This document shows positions 15,548-23,975 of a stretch of DNA of 64,000 bases, piece after piece. The position numbers and the translations under genes were made by a program. The DNA comes from CAKSQL01 sp045649415. GTDB taxonomy: Bacteria; Bacillota; Clostridia; UBA1381. Positions within the stretch are counted from its first letter, which is position 1. Each line of letters starts with the position of its first letter. The notes beneath the pieces were generated by a model. The model had not been told where the DNA came from. It was given only the letters and a program-made list of their open reading frames with translations, and ran no database searches. The stretch spans positions 1 through 64,000 of the forward strand of contig JAZRPY010000024.1 of NCBI GenBank assembly GCA_045649415.1, read 5' to 3'.

Positions 15548-15747
15548 ATGGACAATATGTCCATGGGCAATTCTCGAATCACCCCTAATTTATATTTATT
15601 CATCTTACTGAATAAACATCAAGCAATCAAAGCTTATGGTTTATCAGCAATGAAATTTGTGTTTTTCGCAAAACGCGAAAAACATCCTCACTTCTTCACT
15701 ATTCCTTATTACTTCTTCCCTTGTTCATCTGCATCAGCAGATGAACA
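15548..15747. repeat. Cluster of three perfect palindromes between queA and tgt
   Basis: Hairpin 1: ATGGACA/TGTCCAT with a 3-nt loop (15548-15564), 27 bases before the tgt start. Hairpin 2: TGTTTTTCGC/GCGAAAAACA with a 5-nt loop (15660-15684). Hairpin 3: TGTTCATCTGC/GCAGATGAACA with a 4-nt loop (15722-15747), whose loop contains the queA stop codon. None has a long T-run; they may protect or process the mRNA, or be REP-like insertions. Confidence 0.7.
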
Positions 15748-16759
15748 TCGCATCTCCGAAGCTAAAAAATCTATATTTCTCCTGAACTGCTACTTTATAT
15801 GCATTAAGAACATTTTCCCGTCCTGCCAGTGCACTCACAAGCATAATAAGGGTTGATTCAGGAAGGTGAAAGTTGGTTATCAATGCATCAATTACATTGA
15901 ACTTTTTCCCCGGATATATGAATATATCAGTCCAGCCTGTTTTTGCATCTAATATTTCTCCATCAAGACCTGCAGTTTCCAGAACTCTCGTTGCAGTTGT
16001 GCCTACCGATATAACCCTTTTTCCTGCTATCTTGGTACGATTAACAAGCTCTGCAGTTTCCTTAGGAAGAACATAAAACTCCGAATGCATTTTATGTTCC
16101 AATATGTCATCTGCCTTCACAGGTCTGAAGGTACCCAACCCAACATTCAAGGTAACATAGCCTATGTTAACACCTTTTTCCCTGATTTTATCAAGCAGTG
16201 AATCAGTGAAATGCAAGCCTGCAGTTGGTGCTGCAGCAGAGCCCGGATTTTTTGCATAAACTGTTTGATATCGTGACTTATCCTCCAATTTCTTGGTAAT
16301 ATAATGTGGCAGAGGCATCTCTCCTAACTTATCAAGCACCTCTTCAAACACGCCCTCATATTCAAATCTTACCACACGATTTCCCTCGTTTATGATATCA
16401 ATGACCTCGGCTTTCAATTCCCCGTTTCCAAACACAAATCTTGCACCCGGCTTTGCCTTTCGTCCCGGCTTTAAAATAACCTCCCACTCATTTAAGCTTC
16501 GTTTATTCAAAAGCAAGAACTCAATTGCGCCCCCACTTCCCTCTTTATGTCCCATAAGTCTTGCAGGAAGCACCTTGGTGTCGTTTAAAATAAGGCAATC
16601 ACCCTCGGATAGCATATCCACTATATCGTAAAAATACTTATGTTCAATTTCACCTGTTTCCTTGTCAAGACACATTAGTCTTGACGAGCTTCTGTCTTTC
16701 AGAGGCTCCTGAGCAATAAGCTCCTGCGGAAGCTCATAGAAAAAATCTTTTCTGTCCAT
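15734..16759 (-). CDS. queA: S-adenosylmethionine:tRNA ribosyltransferase-isomerase
   Basis: 341 residues. It converts preQ1-tRNA to epoxyqueuosine-tRNA with the ribosyl moiety of SAM. The sequence is unmistakable: YELPQELIAQEPLKDRSSSR at the start, DCLILNDTKVLPARLMGHK, GSAAAPTAGLHFT, YVTLNVGLGTFRPVKADDI and TNFHLPESTLIMLVSAL. The last residues (GDAMFIC) fit the family's usual GDAM-F-I end. The stop codon lies in the loop of a perfect 11-bp hairpin. It precedes tgt in the same direction with about 210 bases between. Confidence 0.96.
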   Translation of the reverse strand: MDRKDFFYELPQELIAQEPLKDRSSSRLMCLDKETGEIEHKYFYDIVDMLSEGDCLILNDTKVLPARLMGHKEGSGGAIEFLLLNKRSLNEWEVILKPGRKAKPGARFVFGNGELKAEVIDIINEGNRVVRFEYEGVFEEVLDKLGEMPLPHYITKKLEDKSRYQTVYAKNPGSAAAPTAGLHFTDSLLDKIREKGVNIGYVTLNVGLGTFRPVKADDILEHKMHSEFYVLPKETAELVNRTKIAGKRVISVGTTATRVLETAGLDGEILDAKTGWTDIFIYPGKKFNVIDALITNFHLPESTLIMLVSALAGRENVLNAYKVAVQEKYRFFSFGDAMFIC

Positions 16760-16779
16760 TCAATTTACCAGCCTTTTTA

Positions 16780-16820
16780 AAAATTCAGGCTGAGTCAGTA
16801 CCTTTTCTCATACCGACTCA
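16780..16820 (-). terminator. Possible terminator between amidase gene and queA
   Basis: TGAGTCAGTA (16791-16800) pairs with TACCGACTCA (16811-16820), one wobble, with a 10-nt loop; the minus-strand sequence then has AATTTTTAA. A short stem, so moderate support. Confidence 0.5.
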
Positions 16821-16829
16821 ACTTGATTT

Positions 16830-18377
16830 TTATGATATTCTATTACCTAAATCATCCTCAGAGAATTTAGCACTTGTACCCTCAGGAATTGCAAGCTTTG
16901 GCAAGCACTTTAAAATTCCCTCGCTTATGCCCTCTGCGAGCTTGTCCTGATATACCTCATCAACAAGCTTTCCTCTCTCCTCGGTGTGTGTTATAAAGCC
17001 TACCTCTATCAATACTGCAGGCATATAACTTGTTCTCGTTACTGCATGCTCCTCGGCTTTTACCCTTCGGTTGTTTGCTTCGGTTTTATCAAGCATTGAC
17101 TCTAAAATCTCGTCTGCTACTTCCTTACTGGATAGTCCGTAGTCAAAGCCATTATTCTGCTTTGAGTAATAGACCTCTATACCATTTGCAGTATCATTGG
17201 TTGCTGAATTTGTATGTATGCTCACAAACATCACTGCATCAAGAGCATTTGCAATTGCAGACCTTTCATACAGCTCTAAAAATTCATCCTCGGAACGAGT
17301 CATTTCAACCTTGATTTTATTATTCTTTAAAATTTCCTCGGTTTTTTTAGCAACTGCAAAGTTGATATCCTTTTCGTTTATCCTTTCTCCGTCATCTAAA
17401 TCAACACCTGCACCACCATCCATACCACCATGACCTGCATCAATAACCACAATCTTTTCCTTTTCCTCATCCTCTTTTATCTCAGGAATTTTGATTAGTG
17501 TTATCATAACAAGCTTTTTATCCTTGGATTGCTTCACAGAATATGACTTTAAATCCTTTGTATCCAATGCAATTCTTGTGTATTCCTCATGAATACCTGT
17601 TCTCACAGTGGTTACTGCACCTCGGTTTACATTGATTTTTGTCGGCAACTCACTCTTAGTTTTAAATAAATCAAGATATAAAACATCGGAGGCTGTTAAA
17701 ATCGGCTTTGAAATCTCCTCAATTGGCTCATCTGCTTCTATTGTTATCATTATATCATCGCCATTTCGTTTGCAATAAACATACTCCAATTTGGAAATAA
17801 CCTCTTTTTCTATATCCTCATCCTCTTTTATTTCTCCATTCTCGTCTGTGGGTTTTTCGGGAACTTCATCCACCTCAGGCTTTTGAGTAGGCTCTGTCTT
17901 ATTGGTTGTTATGGAAATTACTCCGTCCTTAAAATCCACCTTGTAGCCAAGGGTTTCGGATATAAATCTCACAGGTACCATAGTCTTTGCCGACTCACCC
18001 TTTTTCGCAATAAGCATAGGGGTTAATCCGTCAGGAAAAATTTTAAGTCCTCCACTCACATACACAGTGTCAACTCCAATTCTCATTGCAATATTTATTT
18101 TATTCCCCGTAATTGTTATTCTTCGGGTTTTACTTTCGTAGTCAACGATTGCTCCTGTCGCTTCAAATACCTCTCTTGCAGGCACTAATGCTCTGTCGTT
18201 AAAAATTATCGGCTCCAAGGGAGTTTTTATTTCCTCATCATTTACCACAAGCTTATATAAATTGCCTGTGTACTGATGCTCTTTTCCATTATACTCTAAA
18301 ATCATACTCCCATATATGTTTTCCGACATAAAAAGGCATAGTGTCAAAAGCAACACAAATATATTCCTTTTTTTCAT
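16830..18377 (-). CDS. N-acetylmuramoyl-L-alanine amidase with stalk and AMIN domains
   Basis: 515 residues, exported. The signal peptide is residues 1-24. A copper-amine-oxidase-like N-terminal domain (about 25-150, with ALVPAREVFEATGAIVDYES and MVPVRFISETLGYKVDF), a Glu-rich linker (160-200) and an AMIN domain (205-300) follow. A zinc Amidase_3 catalytic domain (about 305-495) has metal-ligand motifs VIDAGHGGMDGGAG, NEKDINFAVA and FVSIHTNSA and catalytic Glu in VLIEVGFITH. It cleaves the amide between MurNAc and L-Ala in peptidoglycan, for daughter-cell separation or sporulation. The stalk domain is common in Clostridia cell-wall proteins. SD AAGGAAAAGG precedes the ATG. Confidence 0.93.
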   Translation of the reverse strand: MKKRNIFVLLLTLCLFMSENIYGSMILEYNGKEHQYTGNLYKLVVNDEEIKTPLEPIIFNDRALVPAREVFEATGAIVDYESKTRRITITGNKINIAMRIGVDTVYVSGGLKIFPDGLTPMLIAKKGESAKTMVPVRFISETLGYKVDFKDGVISITTNKTEPTQKPEVDEVPEKPTDENGEIKEDEDIEKEVISKLEYVYCKRNGDDIMITIEADEPIEEISKPILTASDVLYLDLFKTKSELPTKINVNRGAVTTVRTGIHEEYTRIALDTKDLKSYSVKQSKDKKLVMITLIKIPEIKEDEEKEKIVVIDAGHGGMDGGAGVDLDDGERINEKDINFAVAKKTEEILKNNKIKVEMTRSEDEFLELYERSAIANALDAVMFVSIHTNSATNDTANGIEVYYSKQNNGFDYGLSSKEVADEILESMLDKTEANNRRVKAEEHAVTRTSYMPAVLIEVGFITHTEERGKLVDEVYQDKLAEGISEGILKCLPKLAIPEGTSAKFSEDDLGNRIS

Positions 18378-18401
18378 CTTTGACCTTTTCCTTTCCCACC
18401 A

Positions 18402-19412
18402 TTATTCCTCTACAGGAATACCAAAATGCTTGTACGCCTCAGGGGATACCACTCTGCCCCTCGGTGTTCTCAAAATATAGCCTAACTGCAACAAATATGG
18501 CTCATACACATCCTCAATTGTGTTAGCCTCTTCACCTATAGTTGCGGCAATGGTTTCCACTCCAACAGGACCACCACCAAAATTTTTGACCATAGAAAAA
18601 ATTATCTTTCTGTCAATCTCATCAAGTCCCATACTGTCAATTTCCATCATATCAAGTGCCGCAACTGCAATTTCCTTTGTTATATCAGAATTGTACTTTA
18701 CCTGTGCAAAATCACGAACACGCTTTAAGAGTCTGTTGGCAATTCTGGGTGTTCCTCTTGAACGGGCAGCAATCTGAGCTGCGCCCTCCCGATCAATATT
18801 CACATTCAATAATTTACCCGAGCGCATTATTATTTTAACAAGCTCCTCAGTTGTGTATAGCTCCAGCCTTGACAAAACCCCGAATCTGTCACGCAATGGA
18901 GCAGTTAATAATCCTGCCCTCGTTGTTGCGCCAATCAGCGTGAACTTTGGAAGGTCAAGCCTGATTGATTTTGCAGACGGTCCTTTTCCGATTATGATAT
19001 CAAGAGCGTAGTCCTCCATTGCAGGATACAAAATTTCCTCAACGCTTCTGCTAAGACGATGAATTTCGTCAATAAACAAAATATCGTGCTGAGAAAGATT
19101 GGTTAAAATTGCAGCCAAATCCCCTGCCTTCTCAATTGCAGGTCCACTTGTTATTCTTATATTTACTCCCATCTCATTGGCAATAACTCCTGCAAGAGTG
19201 GTTTTTCCAAGTCCCGGAGGTCCATATAGTAAAACATGGTCTAAGGCTTCCTTTCTTTCCTTAGCTGCCTCAATATATACCTCTAAGTTACCCTTCACCT
19301 TTTCCTGACCAACATATTCGTCTAATCTGTGAGGACGAAGTCCTGTTTCAATTTCTGCATCCTCTTCTATAAAGTCACTTGTTATTATTCTTTCGTTATC
19401 ATCAAAAATCAA
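18402..19412 (-). CDS. ruvB: Holliday junction branch-migration DNA helicase RuvB
   Basis: 336 residues. Hexameric AAA+ motor that drives branch migration with RuvA. Walker A GPPGLGKTTLAG near residue 63, Walker B LFIDEIHRL near 112, sensor I IGATTRAGLLTAPLRDRFG near 160-180, and a C-terminal winged helix ending RTPRGRVVSPEAYKHFG. The TTG at 19412 is the start (SD GGGGTGAG) and gives the conserved DDNERI N-terminus. It follows ruvA by 14 bases, the usual order. Confidence 0.97.
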   Translation of the reverse strand: MIFDDNERIITSDFIEEDAEIETGLRPHRLDEYVGQEKVKGNLEVYIEAAKERKEALDHVLLYGPPGLGKTTLAGVIANEMGVNIRITSGPAIEKAGDLAAILTNLSQHDILFIDEIHRLSRSVEEILYPAMEDYALDIIIGKGPSAKSIRLDLPKFTLIGATTRAGLLTAPLRDRFGVLSRLELYTTEELVKIIMRSGKLLNVNIDREGAAQIAARSRGTPRIANRLLKRVRDFAQVKYNSDITKEIAVAALDMMEIDSMGLDEIDRKIIFSMVKNFGGGPVGVETIAATIGEEANTIEDVYEPYLLQLGYILRTPRGRVVSPEAYKHFGIPVEE

Positions 19413-19426
19413 TCATCTCACCCCTG

Positions 19427-20008
19427 TCATATCAAATGCTTCAATGCATCCTTAATAAGCTCCTCTGAGGTAGTCCCTGTTGCCATTTTAACTGCACGCC
19501 TTGCCTCAAAGGCTGAATATCCAAGTACCACCAAAGCGCTCACTGCCTCGTCCTGAGCATCAGAGGATACCTCATCCTCCTTCGATGCCAAATCAATTGC
19601 ATCTGTGGTTTTGAGCTTGTCTTTCAATTCCAATATTATTCTCTGGGCAAGCTTTGGTCCTACTCCTGATGCCTTTGTGATTGCCTTTATATCACCTAAT
19701 ATTACTGCTCTTGCAAAAGCCTCAGGTGTTGCTACCGACATAATTGCAAGGGCCGCCTTTGGTCCTACTCCTGAAACGGATAATAGGTTTAAAAACATAC
19801 CAATTTCTTCATTTGTTGGGAAGCCATATAAATCCATAGCATCCTCTCGCACATTGAGATAAGTATATAAAATTGTATCCGATATGGTTTTTGAAAGCTG
19901 CTCCAGAGCAGTTTCAGAGGTATATATTTTATAACCTATCCCATTGTTGTCGATAACTGCAAAGCTATCTCCTCTTGTTATATATTTTCCCTTTATATAA
20001 TGATACAT
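19427..20008 (-). CDS. ruvA: Holliday junction DNA helicase RuvA
   Basis: 193 residues. Tetrameric Holliday-junction-binding partner of RuvB. The N-terminal OB fold begins MYHYIKGKYITRGDSFAVI. Two helix-hairpin-helix motifs lie around SVSGVGPKAALAIMSVATPE and ASGVGPKLAQRIILELKDKL, and a C-terminal domain III (ALVVLGYSAFEARRAVK) contacts RuvB. SD is GGGGGTAAG. There is no ruvC here, as is usual in Bacillota. Confidence 0.97.
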   Translation of the reverse strand: MYHYIKGKYITRGDSFAVIDNNGIGYKIYTSETALEQLSKTISDTILYTYLNVREDAMDLYGFPTNEEIGMFLNLLSVSGVGPKAALAIMSVATPEAFARAVILGDIKAITKASGVGPKLAQRIILELKDKLKTTDAIDLASKEDEVSSDAQDEAVSALVVLGYSAFEARRAVKMATGTTSEELIKDALKHLI

Positions 20009-20114
20009 TGATACTTACCCCCATTGTACAATTCTCCATTAAATATGATATCATTTTTAGAGCATTTGTGTCAACGGATTATAGATTACTTTTGCTTTAC
20101 ATATTTATGACATA

Positions 20115-20149
20115 AAAATAAGCAGAGGCACAACGCCTCTGCTTATTTT
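20115..20149. terminator. Terminator after EF-G-like gene
   Basis: A perfect 15-bp stem (20115-20129 with 20135-20149, core AGCAGAGGC), a 5-nt loop and T-runs in both directions; it ends the minus-strand EF-G-like transcript. Confidence 0.92.
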
Positions 20150-20161
20150 ATTATGCTTTTA

Positions 20162-22228
20162 TTATTCCTTTTTAGATGCCTCGATTACCTTTTGTGCAAC
20201 AGGTGCAGGTGCAGGCTCGTATCTTACAAATTCAAATTCAAATACGCCTCTTCCCTGACTCATTGAACGAAGGTCGGTTGCATACTTGAACATTTCTGAT
20301 ACAGGTACCTCTGCTTCAACAAGGTTCAAGCCTTCTCTCTCACTCTCACCCATACCCATTATCTGACCTCTACGCTTATTTATATCTCCAATGACATCAC
20401 CCATAATAGCCTCAGGTATGTAAGCCTTCAAATTACCGATTGGCTCTAACAATACAGGTTTAGCTTGCTTTAAGCCTTCCTTATATGCAATAGCAGCTGC
20501 CATCTTGAATGCCATTTCTGATGAGTCAACAGGGTGATAAGAGCCATCCAACAGGGTAGCTTTTAAGTTAACCACAGGATAACCTGCTAATACTCCATGC
20601 TCGCAAGCCTCTCTCAAGCCCTTTTCAACTGCAGGGAAATAGTTCTTTGGAACGCTTCCACCAAATATCTTCTCTTCAAAAATCATATCCTCAGAGCTAC
20701 CCGGCTCAAATTCAATCCATACATGGCCATATTGTCCGTGTCCACCTGATTGTTTCTTATGCTTACCTTCAGCCTTAACCTTTGCCTGAATAGTTTCTCT
20801 GTATGGAACAATAGGCTCCTCCAGCTTCATATCCACGCCATATTTTGCCTTTAGCTTCTGCTTCAAAACATCTATATGCTGTTCACCCTGTCCATTTATC
20901 AAAGTCTGCTTTGTTTCAGCATTCTGAGTGATTGTGAAGGTGGGGTCTTCGTCTGTTAGCTTATTTAGTCCCGACACAATTTTTTCCTCATCACCCTTGG
21001 CAATCGGCATAACTGCCATTGAAAGAACAGGTTTCGGGAACTCTATACCCCTTAATATAATATTCTTGTTTTCATCACATAGAGTGTCACCTGTTTTCAC
21101 AGTGTCAAGCTTTGCAACAACACCAATATCCCCTGCACATACCTCTTTTGCCTCAATCTGTTTTTTACCTCTCAGCATAAATATCTTACCGATTTTTTCA
21201 TTGCTCTGCTTGTTGGGGTTATAAAGAGTTGAATCAGAGGTAATCTTACCTGAATATACTCTAAACATTGACATCTTACCAACATATGGGTCTGTGATAG
21301 TTTTAAATACGATTGCTGCAGTTGTGTCACCTGCATCCTGAACAACCTCAATAGGCTCACCTGTTTTTGAATCGTATGCAATTTCTGCAATCTCATTTGG
21401 ATTTGGAAGGTACTTGCCTATTCCGTCCATAAGGCTTCGAACACCAATGTTTTCTGCACCTGAGCCACAATAAACAGGGTAAATGCTTCCGTCCTTAACA
21501 CCCTTTCTTATCGCTTTTTTAATCTCGTCAAAGGTGAACTCCTCGCCATTAAAATACTTGTTCATTAACGCCTCGTCGGTTTCTGCAATAGCCTCCATTA
21601 TCATTTCTCTCAATGGTGCAACTATCTCATCCATTCCCTCAGGAACAGGAATATCTACTCTTTCAGTACCCTCATAGCGTCTTGCAGTCATATCAACTAT
21701 ATCAACAAAGCCCTTGAATTCGTCGCCTTCTCTGATAGGATAAACGAATGGTGTAACTGCCTTGCCGAACACCTGCTTCATCTGTTCGAGTGTTTGCTGA
21801 TAGTTAGCTCTCTGGTCATCAATTTTGTTTACAAAGAACATTATCGGAACATCCTTTTGCTTTGCATACTTGAATACCTGCTCGGTACCAACTGACACAC
21901 CACTTCTGCCAGACAAAACTATAAGTGCTGAATCTGCAGCTCTCAGGCCTTCCTTAACCTCACCTGCAAAATCAAAGAAGCCCGGTGTATCCAATATGTT
22001 ATATTTCATATTCTTCCACTCAATTGGTGCAATTGACATTGAAATTGAACATTGTCTTTTCACCTCATCAGGCTCATAGTCTGTTGTTGTGGTTCCATCT
22101 GCAACACTACCGATTCTGTCGATAGCGCCACTATTATAAAGCATAGCCTCAACCATAGTGGTTTTTCCGCACTTGCCATGCCCCATAACTGCAACATTCC
22201 TGATCGTGTCCATAGCGTAGTTTAACAT
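20162..22228 (-). CDS. Elongation factor G-like translational GTPase (EF-G-2 type)
   Basis: 688 residues with EF-G domain order: G domain with P-loop VMGHGKCGKTTMVEAML near residue 13, DTPG, VNKID, then domains II-V (TQNAETKQTLINGQGEQHID, SGGHGQYGHVWIEFEPG). It differs from true EF-G in the switch II motif: DTPGFFDF in place of DTPGHVDF, so the catalytic His is Phe, as in the EF-G-like paralogue group where it is Tyr or Phe. Paralogues of this kind are thought to bind the ribosome, but their role is unsettled. A canonical fusA would lie elsewhere with the ribosomal proteins. SD AGGAGG precedes the ATG. Confidence 0.88.
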   Translation of the reverse strand: MLNYAMDTIRNVAVMGHGKCGKTTMVEAMLYNSGAIDRIGSVADGTTTTDYEPDEVKRQCSISMSIAPIEWKNMKYNILDTPGFFDFAGEVKEGLRAADSALIVLSGRSGVSVGTEQVFKYAKQKDVPIMFFVNKIDDQRANYQQTLEQMKQVFGKAVTPFVYPIREGDEFKGFVDIVDMTARRYEGTERVDIPVPEGMDEIVAPLREMIMEAIAETDEALMNKYFNGEEFTFDEIKKAIRKGVKDGSIYPVYCGSGAENIGVRSLMDGIGKYLPNPNEIAEIAYDSKTGEPIEVVQDAGDTTAAIVFKTITDPYVGKMSMFRVYSGKITSDSTLYNPNKQSNEKIGKIFMLRGKKQIEAKEVCAGDIGVVAKLDTVKTGDTLCDENKNIILRGIEFPKPVLSMAVMPIAKGDEEKIVSGLNKLTDEDPTFTITQNAETKQTLINGQGEQHIDVLKQKLKAKYGVDMKLEEPIVPYRETIQAKVKAEGKHKKQSGGHGQYGHVWIEFEPGSSEDMIFEEKIFGGSVPKNYFPAVEKGLREACEHGVLAGYPVVNLKATLLDGSYHPVDSSEMAFKMAAAIAYKEGLKQAKPVLLEPIGNLKAYIPEAIMGDVIGDINKRRGQIMGMGESEREGLNLVEAEVPVSEMFKYATDLRSMSQGRGVFEFEFVRYEPAPAPVAQKVIEASKKE

Positions 22229-22322
22229 AAATTTTTCCTCCTGCCTTACTTTAAATTTTATATTTATATCACATATAAATATATCGATTAATAATATTTA
22301 CCACATTTTTTTGATTTCAACC

Positions 22323-22366
22323 AAAAAAAGCATCGTCAGATTGTAACAATCTTTCAATGCTTTTTT
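22323..22366 (-). terminator. Terminator after rpiB
   Basis: Two-part stem: AAAAAAGCAT with ATGCTTTTTT and an inner AGATTG/CAATCT around a TAA loop, with T-runs; it closes the minus-strand tsaE-tsaB-rpiB unit. Confidence 0.88.
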
Positions 22367-22384
22367 GTGCATATTGTATAAATT

Positions 22385-22819
22385 TTAGTTTTCAAGGTCG
22401 TGAATTTTGTTCACTCTGATTTCATGTCGTCCACCTTCAAAGGTGTTTGAAAGGTATTCCTCAACAATGCAAATTGCAAGCTCTCTTTCTAAAACTCTGC
22501 CACCAAGACATAAAACATTTGCATCATTGTGCATTCTCGCCATTTTTGCACTGAACTCATTTGAGCAAAGTGCTGCCCTGATTCCCTTTACTTTGTTTGC
22601 AGCCATTGAAATACCAATTCCTGTTCCACAAATCAAAATTCCTCTTTCCGACTCGCCATCAATAATACTTTTTGTAACAACCTTAGCAATGTCGGGATAA
22701 TCTACACTTTCCTCCGAAAAGCATCCAAAATCCTTATACTCAATTCCCTTTTCTGCCAGATATTTTTTTATGTGTCCCTTAAGTTCAAAACCACCGTGGT
22801 CACTACCTATTGCTATCAT
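22385..22819 (-). CDS. rpiB: Ribose-5-phosphate isomerase B
   Basis: 144 residues. LacA/RpiB family enzyme interconverting ribose-5-phosphate and ribulose-5-phosphate in the pentose phosphate pathway. IAIGSDHGGFELKGHIKKYL at the N-terminus, ILICGTGIGISMAANKVKGI with the catalytic Cys and Thr, and RMHNDANVLCLGGRVLE are diagnostic. The ATG overlaps the tsaB stop (ATGA), so the two are translationally coupled. Confidence 0.95.
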   Translation of the reverse strand: MIAIGSDHGGFELKGHIKKYLAEKGIEYKDFGCFSEESVDYPDIAKVVTKSIIDGESERGILICGTGIGISMAANKVKGIRAALCSNEFSAKMARMHNDANVLCLGGRVLERELAICIVEEYLSNTFEGGRHEIRVNKIHDLEN

Positions 22820-23520
22820 TTCACTCCCTCTCTTTCCTCTAATTCTCTTTCTGCCTGAGATTTTCTAAGATATATCGGCACAAGTGAAGCATATGTATCA
22901 AATTCACCCTGCTCATATTTTATCTGCGCCAAAGCTGCCAATGATGATGCCCTTTGCAGAAGACATGTAAATGGGGCAAATATTGCCCTATTTCCCATTT
23001 TCTCTCTTATTACAGACTCATACACAGGCACTCCATCACCTAAGAAATATACCTTTTCTTCATTTTTAAAGCTTTCGATACACTCCTCAATGGACGATGC
23101 TCTTGGAGAAATAACCTCCTTTAAATATCCATTCTCCCACCTGTATGCTCCGTTATACACCTGGGAACGCCTTGCATCCATAATGGGTGAGATAATCCCC
23201 TCTACATTATATAAATTATATGCCATTCCCTCAAGAGCGCTCACTCCCACAACAGGCTTGTTGGTTGCATGGGCAAGCGCCTTTACTGTGGATATGCCTA
23301 TCCTCAGCCCTGTAAATGAACCTGGGCCTTTCGCAACTGCGAATAAATCCACATCACCGATATCCGTTTCTGAGTCCCTCAGGAGTCCGTCAATCATAGG
23401 CATTATTTTTTCCGAATGAGTTTTTTTATGATTTAATATATTTTCACCAATCAACCTGTTGTCACTCACCAGTGCTGCTGTTGCAACATTCGACGAGGTA
23501 TCAACTGCAAGTATTTTCAT
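22816..23520 (-). CDS. tsaB: tRNA threonylcarbamoyladenosine biosynthesis protein TsaB
   Basis: 234 residues from the ATG at 23520 (SD AGAGGA); a TTG seven codons earlier is less likely. It is the inactive kinase-fold partner that forms the TsaB-TsaD core for t6A37 formation in ANN-decoding tRNAs. MKILAVDTSSNVATAALVSD and AKGPGSFTGLRIGISTVKAL are the conserved ASKHA-fold segments. tsaE lies immediately upstream with a 13-base gap; tsaD is not in this window. A C-terminal tail continues after GEFDTYASLVPIYLRKS. Confidence 0.95.
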   Translation of the reverse strand: MKILAVDTSSNVATAALVSDNRLIGENILNHKKTHSEKIMPMIDGLLRDSETDIGDVDLFAVAKGPGSFTGLRIGISTVKALAHATNKPVVGVSALEGMAYNLYNVEGIISPIMDARRSQVYNGAYRWENGYLKEVISPRASSIEECIESFKNEEKVYFLGDGVPVYESVIREKMGNRAIFAPFTCLLQRASSLAALAQIKYEQGEFDTYASLVPIYLRKSQAERELEEREGVK

Positions 23521-23533
23521 TTCATCATTCCTC

Positions 23534-23959
23534 TTATCCAATACTCTCTATTTCTATTTTCCTGAAATTCTCGTGCTTAGTCATATCCTTGGTAATGGTT
23601 ATTTGATAACGAGGTACAGGAAGAATTTCTGCTATTTTATTCGCCCATTCAATAACTGCTATTCCCTCACCACCAACATATTCATCATATCCGATTTCAT
23701 ACATTTCATCGCAATCGTCTATCCTATATACATCGAAATGGTAAAGAGGAATATTTCCCTCATAGCAATTCACAATAGTGAAGGTTGGACTACTCACATA
23801 TTCCTCCACACCAAGTGCCTTGAAAAGTTCCTGTACAAAGGCAGTTTTTCCCACTCCTAAATCCCCGTCAAGAGTGACAACATCTCCTGATTTTAAGGTC
23901 TTTGCAAAGGCTTTTGCTATATTTTCAGTTTCTCTTGGGCTATTTGAATGGTATTCCAT
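23534..23959 (-). CDS. tsaE: tRNA threonylcarbamoyladenosine biosynthesis ATPase TsaE
   Basis: 141 residues from the ATG at 23959, preferred because SD GGAGTG sits seven bases upstream; two earlier in-frame starts overlap the fhs stop. P-loop LDGDLGVGKTAFVQELFKAL near residue 36, then SSPTFTIVNCYEG and LYHFDVYRI, the hallmark motifs of this family. It is the small ATPase that resets the TsaB-TsaD complex. It precedes tsaB and rpiB in one operon with fhs. Confidence 0.95.
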   Translation of the reverse strand: MEYHSNSPRETENIAKAFAKTLKSGDVVTLDGDLGVGKTAFVQELFKALGVEEYVSSPTFTIVNCYEGNIPLYHFDVYRIDDCDEMYEIGYDEYVGGEGIAVIEWANKIAEILPVPRYQITITKDMTKHENFRKIEIESIG

Positions 23960-23975
23960 TCTATCACACTCCATT

